A DNA stretch of 64,000 nt from Saccharothrix sp. S26 (GTDB taxonomy: Bacteria > Actinomycetota > Actinomycetes > Mycobacteriales > Pseudonocardiaceae), in the NCBI RefSeq assembly GCF_021390395.1, contig NZ_JAJUWT010000022.1, positions 124,001 through 188,000 on the forward strand, given 5' to 3'. The translations under genes and the position numbers were made by a program. Shown in pieces: positions 27,079 to 35,527 of the stretch. The notes under the pieces are model-generated. The model did no database searches and had not been told where the DNA came from. It was given only the letters and a program-made list of their open reading frames with translations. Position 1 is the stretch's first letter. Every line of letters begins with the position of its first letter.

Positions 27079-27339
27079 AGCTCCTCCAACAGGCAGGGTT
27101 TCGTCGGGGAACGTGCTCGTCCTTGAACCACAGCACGACCACCCGCGCGGCGACAGGTCCGATCAGAGTTCAACGATCAGTCGCCCGGTGGTCAACTTTC
27201 AGCCTTCTCGGGGGTGGAAACTGCATTCGGTGGTCAGGCGTTGGGCTGAACGGGTGAACGGAACGGGGTCGGGCTAACACCGGATCGGGGGACGTCGACA
27301 GCAAGGCCACCGGCGCGCACACACAGGGGGTTTGCGCTC

Positions 27340-29169
27340 ATGGTCAAGAAGAAGAACGGTTCGCCGGCCTCGCTGCGGCAGTTCGTGCGCACCAAGGGCG
27401 CGGACTACCTGCGCGACCCGAACGTGTCGTCGATCGGCATCGGCTACCGGGTCGTCGACGGCAAGCCGACGAACGAGATCGCCATCCAGTTCACCGTCCG
27501 GCAGAAGGCCGAGCCCGAGGCGTTGCGCGCGCTCGGCACCGCGCCGCTGCCCGAGACGATCGAGGTGGACGGCGTCGCCGTGCCCACCGACGTGCTGCAA
27601 CGCGAATACCGCGTCGACTTCCAAGTGGTGGAGGAGAGGGTCAGCGACGTGCGCAAGACGCGCGTCGACCCGGTGGTGCCGGGGGTGAGCGTCGGGCACG
27701 TGCGCGTCTCCGCCGGCACGGTCGGCTGCGTCGTCTACGACCGCCTCGACGGCACCCCGTACGTGCTCAGCAACTGGCACGTCCTGCACGGCCCGACCGG
27801 GGCGATCGGCGAGGACGTGGTGCAGCCCGGGGTGCACGACGACAACCGCACCGACCGCAACCGCCTCGGCCGGCTCGTCCGGTCGCACCTGGGCGCGGCG
27901 GGCGACTGCGCCGTCGCCACCGTCGAGGACCGGCGGTTCGAGGCGGAGATCCTCGACCTCGGCGTGCGGGTGGACAGCCTGGGCGAGCCGGAGCTGGGCG
28001 ACAAGGTCGTCAAGAGCGGCCGCACGACCGGCGTCACGCACGGCGTGGTCCGGCGCGTGGACACCCTGGTCAAGATCGACTACGGCCCGGGGGTCGGCGA
28101 GCGGCAGATCGGCTGCTTCGAGATCGCGCCGGACCCCGCGCGCCCCGCCGCCAACGGCGAGATCAGCATGGGCGGCGACTCGGGCGCGGCGTGGGTGTTC
28201 AAGGCGGCCAACGGCCGGACCGGCCGCACCCTGGCGGGCCTGCACTTCGCGGGCGAGTCCGGCGACAGCCCCGACGAGCACGCGCTGGCGTGCCTGCCCG
28301 GCTCGGTGTTCGAGAAGCTCGGCATCACGCTCACGCCGCCGCGCGCACCTCAGACGCGCGCCGCGCTCGTCGGGTTCGACGAGGACTTCCTCGGCACGCC
28401 GGTGGGCGTGCCCGAGCTGGGTGAGGCGGCACGGGCGGACGCGGTCGAGCTGAACGGCTCCGCCGTGATCGACTACACGCACTTCTCGTTGGCGCAGAGC
28501 AAGTCGCGGCGGTTCGCGTTCTGGGTGGCGTGGAACATCGACGGCGGCGACCTGAAGTCGATCAACCGCACCGGCATCCCGTTCGTGCTCGACCCGCGGC
28601 TGCCCGCCGAGTTCCAGGTCGGCGACGAGCTGTACCGGGGCAACCGGCTCGACCGCGGGCACCTGGCGCGGCGCGCGGACCTGCTGTGGGGCCCGAAGGC
28701 GGTGGCGGAGCGGGCGAACGTCGACTCGTTCTTCTTCACCAACATCACGCCCCAGATGGACGACTTCAACCAGAGCATGCGGCAGGGGCTGTGGGGCCGC
28801 CTCGAGGACGCCGTGATGTCCGATGTGGACGTCGACGACCTGCGGGTCAGCGTCTACGGCGGCCCGGTGTTCCGGCCGGACGACCGGGTGTTCCGCAGGG
28901 TGGCGCTGCCGCGCGAGTACTGGAAGGTGATCGCGTTCGCCTCGGGCGGCACGCTGAAGGCGCGGGCGTTCGTGCTCACGCAGAACCTGAACCACCTGGA
29001 GTCGCTGGAGCTGGACGAGTTCCGCGTGTTCCAGGTGCGGCTGGCCGAGGTCGAGCAGCGCTGCGGCTTCACGTTCCCGGCGGTGTTGACGGCCGCGGAC
29101 ACGCTCGTGGTGCCGGAGTCGTTGGACGAGCGCGCGCCGCTGGAGGCGTTGAGCGACATCCAGTGGTGA
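27340..29169 (+). CDS. trypsin-like protease fused to NUC1 DNA/RNA endonuclease
   Basis: 609 aa with no signal peptide, so probably cytosolic. Residues ~1-95 form an N-terminal module (DPNVSSIGIGYRVVDG). A trypsin-like domain follows with His147 (VLSNWHVLHG), Asp189 (AAGDCAVATVED) and Ser281 (MGGDSGAAWV), a complete triad. From about 370 a non-specific endonuclease domain follows with the DRGH motif at 438-441 (LDRGHLARRADLLWG), the metal-binding Asn468 in TNITPQMDDFNQ, and GGPVF. All catalytic residues appear intact. A protease joined to a nuclease in one cytosolic chain suggests a proteolytically switched nuclease, as in conflict or cell-death effectors. No immunity or sensor gene is obvious beside it. 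Confidence 0.9.
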   Translation: MVKKKNGSPASLRQFVRTKGADYLRDPNVSSIGIGYRVVDGKPTNEIAIQFTVRQKAEPEALRALGTAPLPETIEVDGVAVPTDVLQREYRVDFQVVEERVSDVRKTRVDPVVPGVSVGHVRVSAGTVGCVVYDRLDGTPYVLSNWHVLHGPTGAIGEDVVQPGVHDDNRTDRNRLGRLVRSHLGAAGDCAVATVEDRRFEAEILDLGVRVDSLGEPELGDKVVKSGRTTGVTHGVVRRVDTLVKIDYGPGVGERQIGCFEIAPDPARPAANGEISMGGDSGAAWVFKAANGRTGRTLAGLHFAGESGDSPDEHALACLPGSVFEKLGITLTPPRAPQTRAALVGFDEDFLGTPVGVPELGEAARADAVELNGSAVIDYTHFSLAQSKSRRFAFWVAWNIDGGDLKSINRTGIPFVLDPRLPAEFQVGDELYRGNRLDRGHLARRADLLWGPKAVAERANVDSFFFTNITPQMDDFNQSMRQGLWGRLEDAVMSDVDVDDLRVSVYGGPVFRPDDRVFRRVALPREYWKVIAFASGGTLKARAFVLTQNLNHLESLELDEFRVFQVRLAEVEQRCGFTFPAVLTAADTLVVPESLDERAPLEALSDIQW

Positions 29170-29179
29170 GCCGCGCGCG

Positions 29180-29770
29180 TCACCCCGCCTTGCCGGCGCC
29201 GGCGCGGCGGGCGTAGGCGCGGGCGGCTCGGGCGCGGTCGCCGCACCGGGTGGAGCACCACTGGCGGCGGCCGTGGCGCAGCAGGTAGCGGTTGCACGGG
29301 GCGGAGTCGCACCGGGTGAGGCGTTCGGCGTCGGGGCCGGTGAGCAGGTCGGCTCCGTTGGCCGCGAGGGTGGCCAGCGCCCGGTCGAGGATCTCGTTGG
29401 TCGGGCACGGGGTCGCGCGGTAGGGGCCGGTCTTCTCGTCCCACTGCAACAGCGCGGCCGTGGGTGCCTTGCTCAACGCGTCGTTGACCGCGGACAGGGC
29501 CGACGGCAGGGCGGGCACGCCGGTGACCCGTGCCGCGAACAGCGACCTGAGGTTCTCCCGCAACGAGCGCAGCTGCGTCACGCACATCTCCCGCACCCCG
29601 GCGTCGGCCGGCGCGAGGCCGCGGTCGAAGAGCCACTGGTTCGTGCTCTCCGGCGTGCCCAGCAGGTCGATGAACTGCCCGCCCGGCAGCGCCACGGCGC
29701 TGTTGACGAAGTCGAGGGCGAGGTGGTCCTCCGCGCCGGGGGCGGGCGACGGCACAGGCTCGTCGGTCAT
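29180..29770 (-). CDS. CGNR zinc-finger transcriptional regulator
   Basis: 196 aa from the ATG of MTDEPVPS; a start nine bases upstream is also possible. The N-terminal half (HLALDFVNSAVALPGG) is the ABATE-type stress-sensing domain. The C-terminal zinc ribbon has Cys pairs CDSAPC and CSTRC, with CGDR where the family has CGNR. Members are DNA-binding regulators of unknown ligands. It is divergent from the metallo-hydrolase at 29856; the gap carries repeated CCGTGAG half-sites that are likely its operator. Confidence 0.9.
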   Translation of the reverse strand: MTDEPVPSPAPGAEDHLALDFVNSAVALPGGQFIDLLGTPESTNQWLFDRGLAPADAGVREMCVTQLRSLRENLRSLFAARVTGVPALPSALSAVNDALSKAPTAALLQWDEKTGPYRATPCPTNEILDRALATLAANGADLLTGPDAERLTRCDSAPCNRYLLRHGRRQWCSTRCGDRARAARAYARRAGAGKAG

Positions 29771-29797
29771 GCTTCTCATGGTACGAGTTGTTTTCTT

Positions 29798-29850
29798 CCG
29801 TGAGAGGGGGCTACCGTCCCTCACGGATAACCACTTGATCATCCGTGAGG
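29798..29850. promoter_or_regulatory. CCGTGAG operator repeats between CGNR regulator and metallo-hydrolase
   Basis: CCGTGAG (29798-29804), inverted CTCACGG (29820-29826) and CCGTGAGG (29843-29850), spaced 22-23 bases. The first two flank a -10-like TACCGT (29812-29817); the third overlaps the ribosome site of the downstream gene. This is consistent with repression by the divergent regulator; inference. Confidence 0.6.
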
Positions 29851-29855
29851 TTCTG

Positions 29856-30623
29856 ATGACTGGCCGTGATCGCCTCCCCGTCCGCGTCTTCGGCGGGCCG
29901 ACCGCCCTGTTCGAGTACGGCGGGCTGAGGTTCCTGACCGACCCCACGTTCGACGCACCCGGCGACTACCCCGTGCCGCGCGGCCTGCTGACCAAGACCG
30001 CGCCGGCCGCCGCCACCCCGGCCGACCTCGGCCGGATCGACGTGGTGCTGCTCTCCCACGACGAGCACCCCGACAACCTCGACCACGCGGGCCGCGCCCT
30101 GCTCGCCGACGTGCCGCTCACCCTGACCACGCCCGGTGGCGCGCAGCGGCTGGGGGAGAAGGCGAAGGGGCTCGCGGACTGGGAGTCCGTCCGGCTCGGC
30201 GACGGCGCGGTCACGGTGACCGGCGTGCCCGCCGTGCACGGTCCCCGGGCCAGGGAGGAGGTCGAGCCGCTCACCGGCCAGGTCGTCGGCTTCGTGCTGA
30301 CCGGCGACGGCCTGCCCACCGTCTACGTCAGCGGCGACAACGCCTCGCTGGACGCGGTCGAGCGGATCGCCGAGTGCTTCGGCCCGGTGGACACGGCGAT
30401 CCTGTTCGCCGGCGCGCCCCGCTTCCCGATCCTGTTCGACGGCGGCCTCATCGTCCTCGACAGCGCCCAGGCCGCGCGGGCCGCCGAGATCCTCGGCGCG
30501 CGTCAGGTGGTGCCCGTCCACTACGACAGTTGGACGCACTTCACCGAGGGGCGGGACGACCTGGTGGCCGCGTTCACCGCCGCGGGCCTGCTCGACCGCC
30601 TCGACCTGGGCGTGCGCGGCTGA
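29856..30623 (+). CDS. metallo-beta-lactamase-fold hydrolase (UlaG-like)
   Basis: 255 aa, ATG behind GTGAGG. Metal-binding motifs are the HxHxDN-type LLSHDEHPDNLD, VPAVHGPR, SGDNAS and the late VPVHYDSW. It lacks a signal peptide and is probably cytosolic. The fold resembles UlaG and the N-acyl-phosphatidylethanolamine phospholipase-D-like branch; substrate unknown. It is likely controlled by the divergent CGNR regulator, so it may handle the compound that regulator senses. Confidence 0.9.
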   Translation: MTGRDRLPVRVFGGPTALFEYGGLRFLTDPTFDAPGDYPVPRGLLTKTAPAAATPADLGRIDVVLLSHDEHPDNLDHAGRALLADVPLTLTTPGGAQRLGEKAKGLADWESVRLGDGAVTVTGVPAVHGPRAREEVEPLTGQVVGFVLTGDGLPTVYVSGDNASLDAVERIAECFGPVDTAILFAGAPRFPILFDGGLIVLDSAQAARAAEILGARQVVPVHYDSWTHFTEGRDDLVAAFTAAGLLDRLDLGVRG

Positions 30624-30628
30624 CCGCG

Positions 30629-30670
30629 ACCGCTCCCGGCGGCCCCCGCGAAGGGTCCGCCGGGAGCGGT
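30629..30670. terminator. bidirectional terminator hairpin
   Basis: Perfect 14-base arms ACCGCTCCCGGCGG (30629-30642) and CCGCCGGGAGCGGT (30657-30670) with a 14-base loop, placed between the convergent metallo-hydrolase and TerC genes. Confidence 0.75.
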
Positions 30671-30676
30671 CGGTGG

Positions 30677-31693
30677 TCAGTCCGTCGGCGTGGCGGCGTC
30701 CTCCGGCACGTCGGCACGACGGCGGGAACGCAGGCTGGTCAGCGTCACGGTGGCCAGCACCAGGATGATCACCGCCAGGGACAGCGGCGTCGGGATCTCC
30801 GGCACGCCGGGCCAGATCCCGTGCGCCCAGTGCAGCACCAGCTTCACCCCGATGAACGCGAGGATGATCGCCAGCCCGTGGTTGAGGTGGACGAGCTTGG
30901 CCAGCGCGGACTGAAGCACGAAGTACAGGGCGCGCAGTCCCAGCAGGGCGAACGCGTTGGTGGCGAACACCAGGTACGGGTCGTCGGTGATGCCGTAGAC
31001 GGCGGGCACCGAGTCCACGGCGAACACCACGTCGGTCGCGAACACCGCCACCACCACGACCGCCAACGGCGTGAGCGCGCGCCGCCCGTGCTCGCGGACG
31101 GTGAGGCGGGCGCCGCGGTAGTCGTCGGTGACCGGCATCAACCGGCGCAGCAGCCGCACCGACCGCATCCGGGAGATGTCGCGCTCGCCGCCGTGCCCGG
31201 TCATGGCCTCGTGCAGGATCTTCACCGCCGAGGCGAACAGCACCAGCCCGAACACCAGGAACGCCCACGTGCCCGCCGCCAGCATCGCCGCGCCGGCCGC
31301 GATGAACACGCCACGCAGCACCAGGGCGCCGACGATGCCGTAGAGCAGCACGCGCTGCTGCACGTCGGACGGGACGGCGAAGGCGGCGAGCAGCAGCATG
31401 AACACGAACAGGTTGTCCACCGACAGGGACTTCTCGACCACGAACCCGGTCATGAACTCCACCGCCCGGTCGGTGCCGAAGGCGCTCCACAACCAGACGC
31501 CGAACCCCACCGGCAGCGCGAGGTAGAACACCGACCAGCCGGCGGCCTCCCGCATCGACACCTCGTGCGGGCGGCGGGTGACCGCGAAGTCGGCGACCAG
31601 CAGCGCGACCAGGACGGCGATGCTGACCACCCACAGGCCCGTCGACCCGACGGACTCCACGGGGCTCGCCGAAGCGGCGGCGTGCACAGGCAT
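30677..31693 (-). CDS. TerC-family membrane metal exporter
   Basis: 338 aa from an ATG behind GAGGAG. About eight to nine transmembrane helices are visible. The family motifs are FVVEKSLSVDNLFVFML and FATDVVFAVDSVPAVYG, with acidic residues inside the membrane. TerC proteins (MeeF/MeeY type) export manganese and help metallate secreted proteins; some act in tellurite resistance. The leader carries a yybP-ykoY riboswitch, which supports a manganese role. A short charged C-terminal tail (SLRSRRRADVPED) follows the last helix. Confidence 0.93.
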   Translation of the reverse strand: MPVHAAASASPVESVGSTGLWVVSIAVLVALLVADFAVTRRPHEVSMREAAGWSVFYLALPVGFGVWLWSAFGTDRAVEFMTGFVVEKSLSVDNLFVFMLLLAAFAVPSDVQQRVLLYGIVGALVLRGVFIAAGAAMLAAGTWAFLVFGLVLFASAVKILHEAMTGHGGERDISRMRSVRLLRRLMPVTDDYRGARLTVREHGRRALTPLAVVVVAVFATDVVFAVDSVPAVYGITDDPYLVFATNAFALLGLRALYFVLQSALAKLVHLNHGLAIILAFIGVKLVLHWAHGIWPGVPEIPTPLSLAVIILVLATVTLTSLRSRRRADVPEDAATPTD

Positions 31694-31708
31694 GACAGGC
31701 TCCTCGAA

Positions 31709-31816
31709 CACCGGACGTCCGAGGTCTCCTTCACCCTGTCGGGCGGCCCACCGGGGACACCTCACGGGATGTCCGTACTGACCGGCCAGGCACTTGGGAA
31801 GTACTCCCCTCGGCGC
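31709..31816 (-). promoter_or_regulatory. yybP-ykoY manganese riboswitch
   Basis: On the minus strand the leader contains the family landmarks in order: GAGGGGAGTA at the 5' side, CCGGTCAGTACGG in the middle (GTCAGTACGG core), and GGTGAAGGAGACC at the 3' side, followed by a CGGACGTCCG-type stem before the TerC start. This matches the consensus of the Mn-sensing yybP-ykoY class, which commonly precedes TerC genes. Recognition is by pattern, without covariance scoring. Confidence 0.85.
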
Positions 31817-31818
31817 CC

Positions 31819-31847
31819 ATTATCAACGACGGGGAGCGGTTAGTAAA
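31819..31847 (-). promoter_or_regulatory. promoter upstream of the riboswitch
   Basis: On the minus strand GATAAT (31819-31824) with TTTACT (31842-31847) 17 bases upstream fits a housekeeping promoter. Transcription would start just before the riboswitch core. Confidence 0.6.
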
Positions 31848-31929
31848 GCAGCGGTAAAGGTGACCGGGATCGCGTCGGGTCGTCCACCGTGCGTGACGAT
31901 GTGTCTCACTCGCACGGGTGAGTGGCCAC

Positions 31930-31935
31930 TAGACT
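31930..31935 (+). promoter_or_regulatory. -10 box for leaderless lipoprotein gene
   Basis: TAGACT, seven bases, then the GTG at 31943. This favours 31943 over the in-frame GTG at 31922. Confidence 0.6.
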
Positions 31936-31942
31936 GGGCCGC

Positions 31943-33439
31943 GTGCCCCCAGGTCGTCGGCTTCTCGCGCTGCTTGCCGCCTCCGCGCTCCTGGGCACGG
32001 TGACGGCGTGCAGCGACCCGGAGGCCAGCGGCTCGGTGCCGATCTCGCCCGTGGAGAAGGCCGCGTCGCCCGTGCCCGCGCCGCCACCCGTGCCGAAGAA
32101 GCTCACGCTCGCCGTCGACCGCCCGCGCGAGAGCGCCGGGGTCGTGGTGCAGGGCGTCGGTGACGCGCCGTACAACTACGCGCCCGCCGTGATGCGCGAC
32201 GGCGGGCGGATCAGGGCCTGGTGGTGCAGCCAGATGGGCATCGCGCACCCCGGCGGCGACGACATCCTCCACAGCGAGGGGCCGTCGCTGGACGGCGGGT
32301 TCAGCACCGCCGCGCCGGTGTTCTCCGGCAGCTCCACCAGCTTCGACGCGATGCACGTGTGCGACCCGTCGGTGATCCGGGTCGGCGGCGTCTACTACAT
32401 GTACTACACGGGCGCGTCCCGCGACGACCACGCCAACGGCAGCTCCATCGGCGTCGCGCTCAGCCCGGACGGCGTCACGTGGACCCGGGCCAACCAGGGT
32501 CGGCCGATCGTGGTGCCGGCCAACGACGTCATCCGCGAGAACGTCTACGGCGCGGGCCAGCAGTCCGTCGTGCACGTCGACGGCTGGTTCTACCTGATGT
32601 TCACCGACACCACGGGCCGCGCGTCGCACCCGAACGGCGCGGGCCAGTACGTGCTGCGCGCCCGCGACCCCCTGTTCACCAAGGGCTTGCAGGCGTTGGG
32701 CGACAAGGGGATGGAGCCGGTGGCGGCGACGAACCTGCCGCGCACCCGGTCGGTGGTCGAGGCGTTCAGCGCGGACTGGATGTGGATCGACGCGGTGTCG
32801 GCGTTCGCGATCGCCCACTCGACCGACGCGGGCACCACGGTGACGTTCTGGAACGAGGACTTCACCCGTCAGCCGTTCGACCCGGTGCTGATCCCCGGCG
32901 TGTGGCGCGAGGGCCCCGGCCTGGTGCGCACCCCCGAGGGCCACGCGCCCGTCGACCCGGTCGACCCGTGCGGCCGGGTGTCGTTGGACGTGTTGCGCGC
33001 CACCGTGATCGGCGGGGCGAACGCGCCGACCGACATCCGGCACTTCGGCCTCGACGCGGTCGGGATGGCGGGCTGCGCCACGAAGTCCGAGGCGAGCGCG
33101 CTCGACCGCTTCGCCGTGCCGTCGCCGGAGAACACGGTCGACCTGGTGGTCGGCGACGAGGTGCTCCGCTTCGAACGCCGGTCCGTGGCCAAGGAACTGG
33201 CCCGCGCCGTGCTGGACGAACGGCCCGCCGTGGTCGACTCGCTGCCGGTCGCGGCCCGCGTGCCCGCGGGCGCGGAGGCGGTGCGCTCACCGGACGGCGC
33301 GGTCGGGCTGGTGCTGGACGGGAAGCTGTGGGTGGTCGGCTCGGTCGACGTGGCGGTGCTGAACTCCTCGCCGGTCAAGGCCGTGTCCGCCGAGCAGTGG
33401 TCCCGCTACGCGCGGGGCGGGGAGCTCACCGCGCCCTGA
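31943..33439 (+). CDS. lipoprotein with five-bladed-propeller glycosidase-like fold
   Basis: 498 aa. A lipoprotein signal ends in LLGTVTAC, followed by a Pro-rich tether (SPVPAPPPVPKK). The body has blades like those of GH43/GH32-type propellers: APAVMRDGGRIRAWW, DPSVIRVGGVYYMYYTG, GIALSPDGVTW-like text and QQSVVHVDGWFYLMFTD. I cannot assign the catalytic trio or a substrate. A C-terminal ~120-residue region (SPENTVDLVVGDEVLRF onward) looks separate. It is anchored to the outer face of the cell membrane. Confidence 0.8.
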   Translation: MPPGRRLLALLAASALLGTVTACSDPEASGSVPISPVEKAASPVPAPPPVPKKLTLAVDRPRESAGVVVQGVGDAPYNYAPAVMRDGGRIRAWWCSQMGIAHPGGDDILHSEGPSLDGGFSTAAPVFSGSSTSFDAMHVCDPSVIRVGGVYYMYYTGASRDDHANGSSIGVALSPDGVTWTRANQGRPIVVPANDVIRENVYGAGQQSVVHVDGWFYLMFTDTTGRASHPNGAGQYVLRARDPLFTKGLQALGDKGMEPVAATNLPRTRSVVEAFSADWMWIDAVSAFAIAHSTDAGTTVTFWNEDFTRQPFDPVLIPGVWREGPGLVRTPEGHAPVDPVDPCGRVSLDVLRATVIGGANAPTDIRHFGLDAVGMAGCATKSEASALDRFAVPSPENTVDLVVGDEVLRFERRSVAKELARAVLDERPAVVDSLPVAARVPAGAEAVRSPDGAVGLVLDGKLWVVGSVDVAVLNSSPVKAVSAEQWSRYARGGELTAP

Positions 33440-33592
33440 GCGGTCGTGGCCGGCCTTCCCCGCTGTCCATGGGCGCGAGGGGCCGCGGCCCGGTCGCCCG
33501 CATGGACCCCGAGCCGACGGCCCGGTCGTCCACCGCCTCGGACCGCCCGGGACGGTCCGGATAATCCGTCGCCCGTCCCACCACCGCGGACC

Positions 33593-33598
33593 TACAGT
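33593..33598 (+). promoter_or_regulatory. -10 box for leaderless methyltransferase
   Basis: TACAGT, seven bases, then the ATG at 33606; no ribosome site is present. Confidence 0.6.
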
Positions 33599-33605
33599 CG
33601 TCCGA

Positions 33606-34316
33606 ATGGACTTGAGCGCCCTTGCCGTTCCCCACACCCTCGCCCGCCTGGAACCGTTGCTGCCGCCGTCCCCGGCACGTGTCCTGGAGGCCGGCTGCGG
33701 TCGGGGCGCGCTCGCCGCCGCGTTGGCCGACCTGGGTCACCGGGTCACCGGTGTGGACCGTGACGCCGACATGGCCGCCGCGGCCCGGGAACGCGGGGTG
33801 ACGGTCGTCGAGGCCGACATCCGTGAGGTCTCCGGCGAGCACGACGTCGTCCTGTTCACCCGTTCCCTGCACCACGCCGACGACCTCGACGGCATCCTCG
33901 CGCACGCCCGCCGCCTGCTCGTGCCCGGCGGGCGGATCATCATCGAGGAGTTCGCCTGGGAACTCGTGGACGAAGCGGCCGCGGATTTCGTCTACGACAA
34001 CGGCGCCCTCCTGGTCGCCGCTGGCCTGCTCGATGCCGAGATCGCAGGCGAGGACCTGCTCGACCACTGGATCACCGGCCACGAATTCCTGCACGAGGGC
34101 TCCGCCATGCTCGACGCCCTCGGTCGCGTCGGCTCGGACCTGACCGACCTCCGCACCGCCATGCTGTGGCGCCTGGTCCACGGCCGCGGCGGCACCTGGA
34201 CCGGACCGGCCACCCGCGCCGCCGACGCCCTCGACGCCGTCCGCCGAGCCGAGGAACGCCGCATCGCCACCGGCACGCTCCCACCCATCGGCATCCTCGC
34301 GTCCGTGCGCCGATAA
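33606..34316 (+). CDS. class I SAM-dependent methyltransferase
   Basis: 236 aa. The Rossmann core shows VLEAGCGRGALAAAL (SAM-binding motif I), GVDRDADM (motif II acid), VEADIREV and the DVVLFTRSLHHADDLD segment, typical of methyltransferase-11-like small-molecule enzymes. The C-terminal half (from ~125) is helical and may form the acceptor pocket. No neighbour points to the substrate. The gene stands alone with a leaderless-type start. Confidence 0.9.
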   Translation: MDLSALAVPHTLARLEPLLPPSPARVLEAGCGRGALAAALADLGHRVTGVDRDADMAAAARERGVTVVEADIREVSGEHDVVLFTRSLHHADDLDGILAHARRLLVPGGRIIIEEFAWELVDEAAADFVYDNGALLVAAGLLDAEIAGEDLLDHWITGHEFLHEGSAMLDALGRVGSDLTDLRTAMLWRLVHGRGGTWTGPATRAADALDAVRRAEERRIATGTLPPIGILASVRR

Positions 34317-34408
34317 CATCGGAAGCCGCGGCGGGCACCGCGTGCCGTCGCCGGTCCTGTGCGATGCTGGTCGGGGGGGCGATCCGACGGGAGTGGCGAC
34401 GACAAGTG

Positions 34409-34642
34409 GTGATCTTCGGCTTCTCGACCAAGGTCGTCGTCCTGGCGATGCTGACGTTGGTGTGCCCGAGGTGCGGCAACCAGTCCGCCCACCCGCTGCA
34501 CAAGGCGGTCACGAGGTTCACGTTGTTCTTCGTCCCGCTGATCCCCGTGAAGACCCGGTACGGCACGCAGTGCACGTTCTGCGGCGTCACCAACCGGCTG
34601 TCCGCGGACGAGGCGGCACGCCTGCGCCACCAGGTGGGCTGA
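34409..34642 (+). CDS. small zinc-ribbon protein
   Basis: 77 aa from a GTG; the GTG one codon earlier is equally possible. After a hydrophobic start (IFGFSTKVVVLAMLTLV) come two CxxC pairs, CPRCGNQ and CTFCGVT, with FTLFFVPLIPVKTRYG between, the layout of a widespread actinobacterial zinc-ribbon family. The paired cysteines should hold one zinc. The molecular role is unknown; the hydrophobic middle hints at membrane association. Confidence 0.8.
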   Translation: MIFGFSTKVVVLAMLTLVCPRCGNQSAHPLHKAVTRFTLFFVPLIPVKTRYGTQCTFCGVTNRLSADEAARLRHQVG

Positions 34643-34653
34643 CCGCGCCGGGG

Positions 34654-35487
34654 TCAGGTCCGGGCCGCGCCGACCTTCCAGTAACCGCTGAACATGACCG
34701 AGCGGCGGTCCAGGCCGCGGTCCTTCACCAGGTGCCTGCGGACCGCGGTGGCCAGGGACGACTCGCCGCACACCCAGGCGTAGGCCGGGGTGGGGCCGGG
34801 CAGGTCGGTCACCGCGCGCAGCACGTGCGAGCCCGGCGCGTCGGTGCCGCGGTGCAGCCAGGTGACCGCGGCGTCGACGTCCACGTGGAAGTCCTCGGTC
34901 GGCACCTCGGCGAAGATCCGGGTGCCCGCGGGGACGCCCGCCTCCACGATCGCGCACAGGGCGGGCAGGGCGGTCTCGTCGGCGACCAGCAGCACCGAGC
35001 CCGTCGACGGCGGGCGGTAGCCCGAGTTGCCCGCGCGGAAGCCGACGGACGCGCCCGCCCCGGCCCGGCTCGCCCAGCGCGTGCCCGGGCCCGCGTCACC
35101 GTGCAGCACGAAGTCCACGTCGATCTCGGCCGCCTCGGGCCGGTGCGCCCGGACGGTGTACCAGCGCAGGTCGGGCTGGTCCGCCGCGGGCAGGGCGCGG
35201 ATCGCGGTGCGCACGTTGACCCGGTCCTCGCTCGGCATGGTCAACGGGCGGCCGGGCGGCGGCACCAGCAGGCCGAAGCACTCGTCCGGGCCCGTGACCC
35301 GGTACCCGGCGAACTCCGGCGCGTGGAACGTGACCCGGCGCAGGTGCGGCCCGATGTCGGCGACCGCCGTGACCGTTATGACGAACTGGTCGAACACGGC
35401 GCGTTGGTTGGGCGTCGCCGTGAGCAGGCCCGCGGCCTTGGTGAGCACCTTGAGCTGCAACTGGTCCAACGTCGAGTACCGAGGCAT
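34654..35487 (-). CDS. siderophore-interacting FAD protein (SIP family)
   Basis: 277 aa. The FAD-binding barrel (about 30-140; LRRVTFHAPEF) precedes the NAD(P)H/SIP domain (VLLVADETALPAL, YAWVCGESS, and the family C-terminus FSGYWKVGAA). Members such as ViuB/FscN reduce ferric siderophores in the cytosol to release iron. A DtxR/IdeR-type iron box overlaps its start, so it should be repressed by iron. No siderophore synthesis or uptake gene is adjacent. Confidence 0.95.
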   Translation of the reverse strand: MPRYSTLDQLQLKVLTKAAGLLTATPNQRAVFDQFVITVTAVADIGPHLRRVTFHAPEFAGYRVTGPDECFGLLVPPPGRPLTMPSEDRVNVRTAIRALPAADQPDLRWYTVRAHRPEAAEIDVDFVLHGDAGPGTRWASRAGAGASVGFRAGNSGYRPPSTGSVLLVADETALPALCAIVEAGVPAGTRIFAEVPTEDFHVDVDAAVTWLHRGTDAPGSHVLRAVTDLPGPTPAYAWVCGESSLATAVRRHLVKDRGLDRRSVMFSGYWKVGAART

Positions 35488-35506
35488 GCAAGTTAGGCTA
35501 ACCTAA
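35488..35506 (-). promoter_or_regulatory. iron box (DtxR/IdeR type) over a leaderless -10
   Basis: The 14-base core TTAGGCTAACCTAA (35493-35506) matches the right side of the consensus TTAGGTTAGGCTAACCTAA; the left side is less conserved. On the minus strand TAGCCT, seven bases, ATG forms a leaderless start, so the operator covers the -10. Confidence 0.85.
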
Positions 35507-35527
35507 GATCGACGCTGGGGGCACCGG

